Assembly: GCF_012273515.2 (NCBI RefSeq)
Contig: NZ_CP050975.2
Location: 806,001-870,000 of the forward strand
Direction of reading: 5' to 3'
Length of the DNA stretch: 64,000 bases
Source: Streptomyces sp. RPA4-2
Lineage (GTDB): Bacteria; Actinomycetota; Actinomycetes; Streptomycetales; Streptomycetaceae
The translations under genes were made by a program, and so were the position numbers. Below are positions 38,260 to 46,363 of the stretch, in pieces. How positions within the stretch are numbered: the stretch's first letter is position 1; each line of letters starts with the position of its first letter. The notes below the pieces were generated by a model. It was not told the DNA's origin, ran no database searches, and was given only the letters and a program-made list of their open reading frames with translations.

Positions 38260-39690
38260 CTATGACGCCTGCGGCACGTCGGCCGAGGTGTCCCTGTCCG
38301 TGGCGCTGCCGAGTGTGCGGTCGAAGAGCGTCAGGAGGAGGTAGAGCACGCCCGCGCCGAGCATGACCCAGGCGAGGTGGTGCATGCCGCCGGTGTCCGC
38401 GCGCCGCCCGAAGGACGCGGCCGCCGTGGAGGACGCGACCATCGAGCCGACGTAGGCGAAGGTGCGCAGCAGGCCGGCCGAGGAGGCGGTCCGCTCGGGA
38501 TCGGCCTGGAAGTAGACGGAGTTCTGCAGGGCCAGGCTGTTCAGCCCCTGCGGGACGCCGAAGATCAGGGCGACGAGAATCAGCGTCCACACGGGGCTGT
38601 CCCCGCTGAGTGTCAGCATCACCAGACAGGCGACGACCTGTCCCAGCCCGCCGACGAGCAGCTTGCCGCGCACGCCCGTGCGCCGTCCGGAGACGATCGA
38701 TACACCGATGGCCACCAGGAACATGGGGATCTGCGCCAGCCCGGCATGGACGGGCGAGAGCCCGAAGCCCTCCTCCGTCCACTGGGTGAACCCGTAGAGG
38801 AAGGCGTAGGAGACGATGTAGGCGACCAGCGCGCGTCCGTAGGTCGCCAGTAGTGGGGTGTTGCCGCCCAGCACCCGCAGGTCGATGAACGGGGTGGGGG
38901 CCCGTAGCTCCCGCGCTGCGAACGCCGCGCTAGCGGCGATGGCGGTCACCAGCAGGTACCAGTCGCGCAGGTGCAGGTTCATCAGGAAGAGCAGCAGCGC
39001 GATGAGCGTCACGGCGAACAGTGCCATGCCGGGCAGGTCGAGCCGGGCCGCGAGGTGCCCGCGCTGCGGGGAGTCCTCAGTAGCGGGCTCCTTGGGCAGC
39101 CGGAGCAGCCCCAGCAGCACGGCCGCGACGGCCAGCGGCACGTTGAGCGCGAAGGTGGCGCGCCAGCCGCCCAGACCGATCAGGAGGCCGCCCAGCAGCG
39201 GGCCGATCACGGCGATGGTCTGGTTGGTGACGGCCAGGGCGGTCAGTACCCCGCCGGGGCTGTTCCGCCCGGTGCGCCTGGCCTCGCTGCGCAGCAGAGC
39301 CATAGCGGCGGGATACCCGGCACACGTGCCGAACCCGAGCAGGACCCGCGAGGCGATCAGCACCCCCAGGTTCGGTGCCAGGGTGCCGACGACACCGGCG
39401 ACCCCGACAAGACTCGTGCTGACGAGGAAGAGCCGGCGCGGCCCGAAGACATCGATGAGCCGGCCGACGACGGGCTGCCCGAGAGCGGTGGCCAGGTAGA
39501 GGGCGGAGACCAGCCACGCGGTCTGCGAGGGTGGTGCGCCCAAGGCGTCGCCGATGGGTATGAGCGAGACGGCGATGATCGTCGAGTTGACCGGGTTCAG
39601 GACGGAGCCCAGCATCATCGGCGGCAGCAGCCGCCGGTCGAAGCCCGCCGTCGCCGTCGTGCCCCGTTCCCCTGTCTTCTGTTCAGTCAT
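38260..39690 (-). CDS. MFS efflux transporter (14-TM DHA2-like)
   Basis: 476-residue major facilitator permease. TM1 ends in LNPVNSTIIAVSLIPIGDAL. The loop motif GQPVVGRLIDVFGPRRLFLV is a motif-A variant, and NSPGGVLTALAVTNQTIAVIGPLLGG with the GWRATFALNVPLAVAAVLLG stretch fits DHA2-type exporters. About 13-14 hydrophobic helices are visible. The start ATG 39690 overlaps the marR stop by 8 bp, so expression is coupled to the MarR regulator. The compound exported is unknown; the downstream isochorismatase-like gene is the only hint. Confidence 0.88.
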   Translation of the reverse strand: MTEQKTGERGTTATAGFDRRLLPPMMLGSVLNPVNSTIIAVSLIPIGDALGAPPSQTAWLVSALYLATALGQPVVGRLIDVFGPRRLFLVSTSLVGVAGVVGTLAPNLGVLIASRVLLGFGTCAGYPAAMALLRSEARRTGRNSPGGVLTALAVTNQTIAVIGPLLGGLLIGLGGWRATFALNVPLAVAAVLLGLLRLPKEPATEDSPQRGHLAARLDLPGMALFAVTLIALLLFLMNLHLRDWYLLVTAIAASAAFAARELRAPTPFIDLRVLGGNTPLLATYGRALVAYIVSYAFLYGFTQWTEEGFGLSPVHAGLAQIPMFLVAIGVSIVSGRRTGVRGKLLVGGLGQVVACLVMLTLSGDSPVWTLILVALIFGVPQGLNSLALQNSVYFQADPERTASSAGLLRTFAYVGSMVASSTAAASFGRRADTGGMHHLAWVMLGAGVLYLLLTLFDRTLGSATDRDTSADVPQAS

Positions 39691-40129
39691 GGGTGAGGCG
39701 CTCCAGTACCGTCATGGCGGCCATCACGGTCCGTCGCTCCTCCTCCGTGCACCTCTCCTGCAGCCGGCCGGCAAGCCATTCCTGCCGGACCTGTCGCCCC
39801 TCCTCCACCCGTCGGTGCCCCTCCTCGGTCAGCGCGATCAGCAGACGGCGCCGGTCGTCGGGGTCGGGATGCCGTTCCACCAGTCCCAAGGCGGTCAGCG
39901 ACGCGATCGTCGTCGTCATCGACTGGTGGCGTACGCCCTCGGCCGCGGCGAGCTCACTGGCCGTGACGCCGGGCCTGCCGGACAGGTGCGTGAGAACGGA
40001 CGCCTGTCCCAGAGTGATGTCCTCGGCTTCGGCGGCGTTCAGGATGCGGCGGCGCAGGCGGCTGATGACCGTACGGACCTGTCGCGAGGCCTGAACCGCG
40101 GAGGGCGACGGGCGCGGGGTCTCCGTCAT
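39683..40129 (-). CDS. MarR-family transcriptional regulator
   Basis: 148-residue winged-helix dimer. HTH: LGQASVLTHLSGRPGVTASE, AAAEGVRHQSMTTTIASLTA. The wing VERHPDPDDRRRLLIALTEE is the typical MarR D-x-R-x-R hairpin. The start is ATG 40129; upstream in-frame starts extend across the likely operator (40177-40196). First gene of the operon with the MFS exporter (8-bp overlap) and the isochorismatase-like protein, so the operon is probably autoregulated and derepressed by a phenolic or similar ligand. Confidence 0.9.
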   Translation of the reverse strand: MTETPRPSPSAVQASRQVRTVISRLRRRILNAAEAEDITLGQASVLTHLSGRPGVTASELAAAEGVRHQSMTTTIASLTALGLVERHPDPDDRRRLLIALTEEGHRRVEEGRQVRQEWLAGRLQERCTEEERRTVMAAMTVLERLTHD

Positions 40130-40176
40130 GCGTTGCACCGTTTCATGCGCTCCACAGTAGAACCCGCAGCTTGAGT

Positions 40177-40196
40177 TGTACAGTTTCAGCTGCACA
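40177..40196. promoter_or_regulatory. Candidate MarR operator
   Basis: TGTACAG-TTTCAG-CTGCACA, 7-bp arms with one mismatch, 48 bp upstream of marR and about 50 bp upstream of the divergent small membrane protein gene. Confidence 0.45.
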
Positions 40197-40246
40197 TCTC
40201 GGGGCGCTGAGATGCGGCGGCGTCCCCGGAGGTGGAGAGTGGGAAC

Positions 40247-40426
40247 ATGTCACAGCCATTGGTGCCACCGGGCGAAACCCCTCCGGTCGAGGGTTCGATC
40301 GCCGAGGCACATCAGGAACGGCCGGACGGCGGGATCTGGGAGCACCCCCTGTGGTGGCTCGGCCTGATCGTCATCGGGGCGATCATCGTGGCGGCCTATT
40401 TCGCCGCTCGCATCATCGGCTACTGA
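40247..40426 (+). CDS. Small single-helix membrane protein (DUF6480-like)
   Basis: 59 residues: a Pro/Glu-rich N-terminus (VPPGETPPVEGSIAEAH) and one C-terminal membrane helix (HPLWWLGLIVIGAIIVAAYF). The pattern resembles the DUF6480 family of Streptomyces small membrane proteins; assignment is from memory. ATG 40247 follows GGTGGAGAGTGGG. Function unknown. It may be a tail-anchored protein. Confidence 0.6.
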   Translation: MSQPLVPPGETPPVEGSIAEAHQERPDGGIWEHPLWWLGLIVIGAIIVAAYFAARIIGY

Positions 40427-40698
40427 GGTCACCGGGACCCGCTCCGTGTGGAGCGCGCTCCGTGCGGTGCGGGCGCTCCAGGTTCCGGAGTGCGCGCGTC
40501 CGGCCCGCGGGGCACACGGCGTCCTCGCTTCCGCTCCGCCGCCCATTCCCTCACCCGGGTCGATCTCGGGTGTTGCCGTTGTTCTCGGGTGCGGCCGGCT
40601 TCGCGAGGCTCGGCCGCACGTGGGTGACGCCGCTCCCTGAGGCATCCGCTCCTCCCTTGGCGCGAAGAACCGCTGGAGGCCCACAAGGGATGCGCATC

Positions 40699-41127
40699 AT
40701 GACATCTGATGAACCTGATGGTTTCGTCTGCGACCCGGCCCTCGGCACGAGCGCCGCACGCCAGAACGTGCGCAGCTGTCTCAGTCAGTGGCACGTCGAA
40801 GGGCTCGCCGACGACGCCGTGCTCGTGCTCAGCGAACTGCTGTCCAACGCCCTGCGCCACGGCGCGCCGCCCGTCCGGGTGTCCGTGACCCTTCGGCGTA
40901 CGCGCCATGACGGCCCCACCGTGCACATCGAGGTCGCCGACGCGGGCCACACCCTCAACTGTGGCGTCTCAGGCTCTCGTTGGGGACACCCCACCTGCAC
41001 GATGGACGAGAACGGCAGGGGCCTGTGTCTCGTCGACGCGCTCTCCAGCCGCTGGGGTGACGAACCGACACCGCAGGGGCACACGGTCTGGGCCGATCTC
41101 GCCTGCGACGCCGGGAGAGCCACGTGA
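40699..41127 (+). CDS. Anti-sigma-factor-like ATP-binding protein (HATPase_c_2)
   Basis: 142-residue GHKL ATPase related to RsbW/SpoIIAB serine kinases. N-box: DDAVLVLSELLSNALRHGAP; G1: HIEVADAGHTLN; G2 region: MDENGRGLCLVDALSSRWGD, GHTVWADL. ATG 40699 was chosen over 40690 because AAGGGA lies 8 bp before it. No sigma factor or anti-anti-sigma gene is adjacent, as is usual for this expanded Streptomyces family. It would phosphorylate a STAS protein or bind a sigma factor. Confidence 0.85.
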   Translation: MTSDEPDGFVCDPALGTSAARQNVRSCLSQWHVEGLADDAVLVLSELLSNALRHGAPPVRVSVTLRRTRHDGPTVHIEVADAGHTLNCGVSGSRWGHPTCTMDENGRGLCLVDALSSRWGDEPTPQGHTVWADLACDAGRAT

Positions 41128-41237
41128 TCCTGTGGAGGTACCGCTCTCCTCGTCGCCAGGGTCGCGAAGGACGGCGGCGCGTGACGGGTCGTCGGGACGG
41201 GCGGACCTCGGTCACGCCCGGCACCGACATCCCTCAC

Positions 41238-41705
41238 TCAGGCACGGGGTCGCGCGCTCGGGCCGGGCAGGACCGTGACGTCCGCCGGGGTGAGCGCGAC
41301 GTGTTCGTCGGCGCACTCCACCACGACCCGCACCGGTGCCGCGCACTCACTGTGCCGGATGTCGAGAACCGGGCCCTCTGGGTCCGCGACGTACGCCTCG
41401 CCCCACTGCCTGAGCGCCACCAGGACGGGCCACAGGTCCCGGCCCTTGCGGGTCAGGCGGTATTCGTACCGCGTACGGCTGCCCGCTTCCCGGTACGGCT
41501 CGGTCCGCAGGATCCCGGCCGCCATCAGCTTGCGGAGTCGGCCGGCCAACACCGCCTCCGAAAGGCCCACATGACGGCGGAAGTCGTCGAATCGTCGGAC
41601 GCCGTTGAAGGCGTCGCGCAGGATCAGCAGTGTCCACTTCTCGCCCACCACGTCGAGTGTGCGCTGGACCGTGCAGTTCTCCGTGCTCACTTCGAGCCAC
41701 TCCAT
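41238..41705 (-). CDS. HxlR-family winged-helix regulator
   Basis: 155 residues. N-terminal NCTVQRTLDVVGEKWTLLIL with the conserved Cys and GxKWT motif of HxlR regulators, followed by the winged helix (DFRRHVGLSEAVLAGRLRKL) and wing (RTRYEYRLTRKGRDLWPVLV). The Cys near the N-terminus senses electrophiles in some family members. The C-terminal extension of about 35 residues (ECAAPVRVVVECADEHVALT) is longer than usual. Divergent from the thioesterase gene 91 bp away, its probable target. Confidence 0.88.
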   Translation of the reverse strand: MEWLEVSTENCTVQRTLDVVGEKWTLLILRDAFNGVRRFDDFRRHVGLSEAVLAGRLRKLMAAGILRTEPYREAGSRTRYEYRLTRKGRDLWPVLVALRQWGEAYVADPEGPVLDIRHSECAAPVRVVVECADEHVALTPADVTVLPGPSARPRA

Positions 41706-41796
41706 ACCCGCATCATAGGCGAGCTGGCTTCGCCATTGACAGTCAGCTGCGGCCCCGGCTAGCTTCGATTTACGCAGTCAGATGAGGAGCGCAGGC

Positions 41797-42291
41797 ATGG
41801 GCCGGTCACGTACGTACGAGTGGGAAGACCCCTCGGTCTCGGCCTCCGAGGTCGGACGGACCAGCGGGCTCGAGTTCCTGCGCGCGATGATCGCCGGCCG
41901 GCTGCCCGGTCCTCCCATCGGTGCCACGATCGGAATCGTGCTCGAAGAGGTCGAACACGGGCATGCGGTCTTCTCGCTGGAGCCCGGCGAGGAGCACTAC
42001 AACCCCATCGGCAGCGTCCACGGCGGGGTCTACGCGACCCTGCTGGACTCCGCGGCGGGGTGCGCCGTCCAGACGACGCTTCCGCAGGGCATGGCCTACA
42101 CCTCGCTCGACCTGACCGTGAAGTTCCTGCGCCCGATCACGGTGGACACCGGCAAGGTCCGCGCCGTGGGCACCGTCCTGAACGGCGGCCGCCGCACGGC
42201 ACTGGCCCAGGCCGAGCTGTACGACTCCGCCGACCGGCTGCTCGCCCACGCCACCAGCAGCTGCCTGCTGTTCCCGGCGCCGACGGCCTGA
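41797..42291 (+). CDS. PaaI-type hotdog thioesterase
   Basis: 164-residue hotdog-fold acyl-CoA thioesterase of the PaaI/YbdB group. The active-site segment EEHYNPIGSVHGGVYATLLD carries the conserved Asn, HGG and Asp/Glu positions; the second conserved stretch is YTSLDLTVKFLRPITVDTGK. ATG 41797 follows GAGGAG; the ATG at 41782 overlaps that SD and is unlikely. Divergent from the HxlR gene, so expression may respond to the same signal. It hydrolyses a CoA thioester, exact substrate unknown. Confidence 0.88.
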   Translation: MGRSRTYEWEDPSVSASEVGRTSGLEFLRAMIAGRLPGPPIGATIGIVLEEVEHGHAVFSLEPGEEHYNPIGSVHGGVYATLLDSAAGCAVQTTLPQGMAYTSLDLTVKFLRPITVDTGKVRAVGTVLNGGRRTALAQAELYDSADRLLAHATSSCLLFPAPTA

Positions 42292-42532
42292 ACCGTACGG
42301 CGCGTCGGGGGCTGTCGCCGCCGTAGCGCCCCCACAAACGGCGAGGTCGTCGTCCTGAGGTCCTCGCGGGCGGTCTCGGCACCGCCCGGCCGTGGGGTTC
42401 CGCTCAGGGCGCGAGACGCGCCATGCCCGCGACCCGGGGGCGACCAGGTGCAGGGTGGCCGCGGGCCACGCCATCAAGATCTGGCGCGAGTCGTTTCGTT
42501 CACGGCTTCGGCCGTCGCTCCAGCGCGCGGGA

Positions 42533-42730
42533 GGTCGCTTTGGTGCGGCTCGAAGGCCGGTTCACCGCGGCTCTGAGGCCGGTTCATCACGGCGCGCGGG
42601 TCGGTTCACCGCGGCGCGCGGGTCGGTTGACGGCGGCTCGGTGGCCGGTTCACCGCGGCCAGGAGGTCGCTTTCGCCATGTCCCGGAAGTCGGCTCGCCC
42701 CGCCCGGAAATCGGTGCGCAAGCGGGCAGG
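42533..42730 (+). repeat. 22-bp imperfect tandem repeat, about nine units
   Basis: Successive 22-bp blocks start at 42533, 42555, 42577, 42599, 42621, 42643, 42665, and in weaker form 42687 and 42709. The middle units share GG(C/T)CGGTTCACCGCGGC; the outer ones are more diverged (GGTCGCTT, AAGTCGGCTCG). The unit is not a multiple of three, so it does not code for a simple peptide repeat in one frame. It lies between the thioesterase gene and the cold-shock terminator. Confidence 0.7.
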
Positions 42731-42807
42731 CCGGGCTCTGTAGCGGATCTGGCGCATGTCGCGCCGTTCGTCCTGCCGTCGCCCGCGAGCTCCCGTCGCC
42801 GGGACCG

Positions 42808-42843
42808 CCCGTGCCTGCGGAGTCTGCGCTCCGCAGGCACGGG
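42808..42843 (-). terminator. Terminator of the cold-shock gene
   Basis: Perfect 15-bp stem CCCGTGCCTGCGGAG/CTCCGCAGGCACGGG with a 6-nt loop, 20 bp past the stop of the cold-shock gene on the minus strand. Confidence 0.85.
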
Positions 42844-42862
42844 CTTGCCACCCTGCCGTAGG

Positions 42863-43066
42863 TCAGGCGGGGGTGATGTTCTCGGCCTGCGGGCCCTTCT
42901 GGCCCTGGGTCACGTCGAACGTGACGGCCTGGCCTTCCTGAAGCTCACGGAAGCCACTCGAGTTGATGTTCGAGTAGTGCGCGAAGACGTCGGGGCCGCC
43001 GCCGTCCTGCGCGATGAAGCCGAAGCCCTTTTCCGAGTTGAACCACTTCACGGTTCCGGTGGCCAT
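42863..43066 (-). CDS. Cold-shock protein (CspA family)
   Basis: 67-residue single OB-fold nucleic-acid-binding protein. RNP-1 is KGFGFI and RNP-2 is VFAHYS; the full N-terminus [20 protein letters not shown] is classic. It binds single-stranded RNA or DNA and acts as an RNA chaperone. The start ATG 43066 is preceded on the minus strand by GAGAGGCATTGAC, giving a good SD. A long 5' leader with two hairpin-plus-U elements and a strong terminator frame the gene. Confidence 0.95.
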   Translation of the reverse strand: MATGTVKWFNSEKGFGFIAQDGGGPDVFAHYSNINSSGFRELQEGQAVTFDVTQGQKGPQAENITPA

Positions 43067-43146
43067 GTCAATGCCTCTCAGTCGATTTCGGATCCGCACC
43101 GCGCGGATCCGGAGGTGATCGCCCTGGTCCTCAGGCACTGCACAGC

Positions 43147-43171
43147 AAAAAGCCCGCACCGGAGCGCGGGC
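43147..43171 (-). terminator. Terminator-like hairpin in cold-shock leader (proximal)
   Basis: On the minus strand: GCCCGC-GCTCCGGT-GCGGGC followed by TTTTT, 81 bp upstream of the start codon. U-tracts after stems are rare in this organism, so this is unusual. It could act as an attenuator or end a short upstream RNA. Confidence 0.5.
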
Positions 43172-43277
43172 AGGTACTGCGAACCACGACATCTGCGAGC
43201 GACGCTACACGGCGAATCCGCGTACCACCAGAGAGCAACGGCCATCAGGAAAGAGAGCCGCCCCACCTCGGCGCAGC

Positions 43278-43296
43278 AAAAGCCCGCAGTTCGGGC
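43278..43296 (-). terminator. Terminator-like hairpin in cold-shock leader (distal)
   Basis: On the minus strand: GCCCG-AACTG-CGGGC followed by TTTT, about 125 bp upstream of the first hairpin. It shares the 3' segment TGCGGGCTTTTGCTG with it (proximal copy: one extra T), suggesting duplication. Confidence 0.4.
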
Positions 43297-43383
43297 CGTT
43301 TCACACCGGGGAGTGACGGCCGAACGATGGGGGCACGAGCGTCCACACGGGGCGCCACGGGCCACCCGGCACCCTTCCCGCAC

Positions 43384-43408
43384 GCCCGGCCGGGTGAGCG
43401 GGCCGGGC
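43384..43408 (-). terminator. Candidate terminator after carbonic anhydrase gene
   Basis: GCCCGGCC/GGCCGGGC, 8-bp perfect stem with a 9-nt loop, 62 bp past the stop on the minus strand. Confidence 0.4.
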
Positions 43409-43470
43409 CGGGCCGCGCGCGTTCGCGTTCTGCTGGCGATCCACGTCGGGTCGACCGCCGCCCGAGCGGT

Positions 43471-44250
43471 TCAGGAGGGCGCGCCGGTCAGGACCTCCAC
43501 CTTGCCTGTGTCGAGCGAGTAGTAGGCGCCGACCACAGCGAGGGAACCCTTCTCCACGAGCGGCGCGAGGTCCTTGTTGGTGCGCAGGTCGTCCGCGGTC
43601 AGCTTCACCTGGGCGCGGGCCATGGTCTCGACCGGGTCGGAACCGCCTTCCCGGGCCGTCCGGTCGTACGCCGGACGCAGAGCCTCGACGATCGCCTGCA
43701 GATTGCCCGGCAGTGGTTTGCTGTCGCGAATCGACTTGTACGCCGCCTCGACCGCTCCGCACCTCTGATGTCCGAGGACCACGATGAGCGGAGTGCCGCT
43801 CGTCATGGGTCCGTATTCGACCGAGCCGGTGACCACCGGGCCGATCGCCTCCCCGCCCGTGCGCATCACGTAGAGGTCGCCCAGTCCGGTGTCGAAGAGC
43901 AGTTCGGGCGGCACCCGGGAGTCGATGCACGAGAGCACCGACCCGAAGGGCACCTGCTCCTGGGCGACGAGTTCTCGCCGGTCGGGGTCCCGGTCGGGGT
44001 GCTCGAGGTGTCCGCTCACCCAGCGCTTGTTCCCGTCCATGAGTCTCGCGAAGGCCGCGGCGGGCGTCTTCGGCCGCGGTGCCGGCGACGTGCCGCTCGC
44101 CGACGCGGTGCCGGCCGCCGGCGAAGTCCCGGGCGCCGACACCACGGCTTCCGTGGTGGAGCACCCGGCGACCGCGGCCGCCGCAACCGCGAATCCGCCG
44201 GCCAGCAGCACCCTGCGTGCCGGTCGTTCCGGACGTCCTGTTCTGTCCAT
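43471..44250 (-). CDS. Exported beta-class carbonic anhydrase (putative lipoprotein)
   Basis: 259-residue zinc enzyme that interconverts CO2 and bicarbonate. The N-terminus has a twin-arginine-like start (RPARRVLLAGGFAVAAAAVA) and a lipobox ending GC, suggesting Tat export and lipid anchoring. A Ser/Pro/Ala-rich linker of about 40 residues follows, then the beta-CA domain: SVLSCIDSRVPPELLFD (zinc Cys and the Asp-Arg pair), VVLGHQRCGAVEAA (zinc His and Cys). Catalytic residues are complete. The start is ATG 44250. Exported beta-CAs are unusual and may serve CO2 or pH handling at the cell surface. Confidence 0.88.
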   Translation of the reverse strand: MDRTGRPERPARRVLLAGGFAVAAAAVAGCSTTEAVVSAPGTSPAAGTASASGTSPAPRPKTPAAAFARLMDGNKRWVSGHLEHPDRDPDRRELVAQEQVPFGSVLSCIDSRVPPELLFDTGLGDLYVMRTGGEAIGPVVTGSVEYGPMTSGTPLIVVLGHQRCGAVEAAYKSIRDSKPLPGNLQAIVEALRPAYDRTAREGGSDPVETMARAQVKLTADDLRTNKDLAPLVEKGSLAVVGAYYSLDTGKVEVLTGAPS

Positions 44251-44516
44251 CGTCTTTCCCCTCGCCGCCACTCGGACACGTCTGCGCGTCTTGACCAGGG
44301 CGATTGTTCAGCGCGGCGCGCGTACCCCGGCGACAGGCGCAAGCGGGCGATGACCTCATTGCCACCAACGGCCCACACATCCGGGCCGGACCGCGGCTCG
44401 GACACCCCCTGCCGATGTCGCGGATCGCACGGAACGCACCGCACCGCCACGCCGACGCGATCCGGCTCGTCGCCGGCCCGACCGGCTGGTTCCGAGCGTC
44501 AACCGGCAACGCGCGA

Positions 44517-46214
44517 TCAGGCGTCGTCCGGCGCGGCCCGGTCATCAGGGTGTCGGTGCGCGCCGGCGGGACCTGTCCGGGCCAGCAGCAAGGTGGTGTC
44601 GTCGGACAGCGAGGGGGTGCGGCGGGCGGCGAAAGCCCTGTCGCACAGTTCTTCCAGGGGCAGCCTCGGGTGGGCCAGGGCGGCGGCGAGGCGACGTATC
44701 CCCAACTCGATGTCCTCGGTCGGGAATTCGACCAGTCCGTCGGTGTACAGGGCGATCAGACTGCCGTCGGGGATCTCGATGCGAACGGATTCGAAGTGCC
44801 CCAGACCCAGGCCGATCGGGACTCCGGGGGGAATCTCGGTGACGGTCGCCACGCCGGTGGGGCCGACGACGACGGGTGGAAGGTGTCCGGCTGCGGCGAT
44901 GTCGACGTGCCGTTCGGCCGGGTCGTAGACGACGTACAGACAGGTGGCGCCGACGCCGGAGACGGTGGCGCCCGGGGAGTCCGCGTCCTCCTGCGTCAGG
45001 CGGCCGACCGTGCGGTCCAGGCTCGTCAGAAGCTCGACGGGCGGCAGATCCAGGTCCGCGAGCGTGCGCAACGCGGTGCGGAGCCTGCCCATCGCGGCCG
45101 CCGCCTGGATGCCGTGCCCGACCACGTCGCCGACGACCAGGGCCACCCGGTCGCGGGGCAGCGCTATCACGTCGTACCAGTCGCCTCCCACACCGTGGTC
45201 GAGGTCGGCGGGGAGATAGCGGGAGGTCACCTCCAGGGCTGGTCCGCCGGACAGGCGGGCCGGGAGGAGGTTGCGCTGCAGGGCCAGGGCGGCGGTGTGT
45301 TCGCGGGTGTAACGGTGGGCGTTGTCGAGGCTCAGCGCGGCACGCTCGACGAGTTCCTCCGCGAGGACCAGATCGTCCTGCTCGAACGGGGCGGGATTGT
45401 CCGTCCGCACGAAGACGGCGATACCGAGTGCGGCGCCCCTCGCCTGGATCGGCACCATCATGACCGTGTGCATGTCGGTCCTGCGGATGACCCGCGACCG
45501 CTGCGGATCGCACCGCAGCCAGGTGCCGAGGGACTTCCGCAGCATCGGCTCGATGTAGGACCTCCCCGTGGTCAGCACCTCGGTGAACGGCGAGGCCGGC
45601 GGGACGAAGACGGGCTCACCGCGGTCCCACAACGCCTCCGGGATGCCTTCGTGGATCGACGCCACCCCCGCCCGGCGGAAGACGGGGATGCGTCCGGCGT
45701 CCCTTCCCAGCCGCGCCAAGGGCTCCTCACCGAGGGGGACGGACTCCGCCAGATCCACGGTGACGTAGTCGGCCAGCCGCGGGACGGCGAAGTCGGCCAG
45801 TTCCTGCCCGGTCTGCATGACGTCGAGGGTGGTGCCGATCCGGGTGCTGGCCTCGCTCAGCAGGGCGAGGCGGTCGCTCGCGAGCCGTCGGCGCGCGTCG
45901 GGATGAGGGTCGAACGCGGCCAGCCATCGGGGTGCGCCGTCCCGTGCGGCCAGACGGGAGATGCGCAGTTCCCCTTCCAGCCGGTGCCCGCGGCGGTGAC
46001 GCAGCTGGGCGGCGGCGGTGGGTGCCAGCAAGTCCGCGAACGGCCGGCCGATCACCTCCTCGGCCGCGTAACCGAGCAGTCGTTGGGCGCCCAGCGTCCA
46101 GCCCGCCACGCACCCGTCCGCGTCGATGACCGCCGCCGCCATGCCCTCCGTCTCGACACGCCCGCCCCACAGCCCGTCCGGGCGGCCGGCCGCGGCTCCC
46201 TCGTCGGTGGTCAT
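44517..46214 (-). CDS. PAS-GAF-SpoIIE/PP2C phosphatase
   Basis: 565-residue soluble sensor phosphatase. PAS domain about residues 20-115 (MAAAVIDADGCVAGWTLGAQ, LLGYAAEEVIGRPF); GAF domain about 125-290 (IQARGAALGIAVFVRTD); PP2C/SpoIIE domain about 320-555 (LDHGVGGDWYDVIALPRDRV, ALVVGDVVGHGIQAAAAMGR, IALYTDGLVEFPTEDIELGI, LSDDTTLLLAR). Metal-binding Asp residues are conserved. It likely dephosphorylates a STAS-domain antagonist, linking a small-molecule or redox signal to a sigma factor. ATG 46214 is preferred; GAGACAGCC lies upstream. Confidence 0.9.
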   Translation of the reverse strand: MTTDEGAAAGRPDGLWGGRVETEGMAAAVIDADGCVAGWTLGAQRLLGYAAEEVIGRPFADLLAPTAAAQLRHRRGHRLEGELRISRLAARDGAPRWLAAFDPHPDARRRLASDRLALLSEASTRIGTTLDVMQTGQELADFAVPRLADYVTVDLAESVPLGEEPLARLGRDAGRIPVFRRAGVASIHEGIPEALWDRGEPVFVPPASPFTEVLTTGRSYIEPMLRKSLGTWLRCDPQRSRVIRRTDMHTVMMVPIQARGAALGIAVFVRTDNPAPFEQDDLVLAEELVERAALSLDNAHRYTREHTAALALQRNLLPARLSGGPALEVTSRYLPADLDHGVGGDWYDVIALPRDRVALVVGDVVGHGIQAAAAMGRLRTALRTLADLDLPPVELLTSLDRTVGRLTQEDADSPGATVSGVGATCLYVVYDPAERHVDIAAAGHLPPVVVGPTGVATVTEIPPGVPIGLGLGHFESVRIEIPDGSLIALYTDGLVEFPTEDIELGIRRLAAALAHPRLPLEELCDRAFAARRTPSLSDDTTLLLARTGPAGAHRHPDDRAAPDDA

Positions 46215-46363
46215 GGCTGTCTCCCGGTGAGCGGACCGGTCACTGCCCCGACGGTGCCGAACCAGCAACTGCCGTGATCACCGGGACGCGGGGACCGTGA
46301 AGCCGAACTCGGCGCCGTGCACCCGCTCCTGAGGCAGGTGCGCTCATGGAGCGCCCGCGGTGC

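Noticed and set aside
42533..42730. CRISPR array from 22-bp repeats
   Set aside because: Repeats are contiguous with no unique spacers between them, and no cas gene is present.
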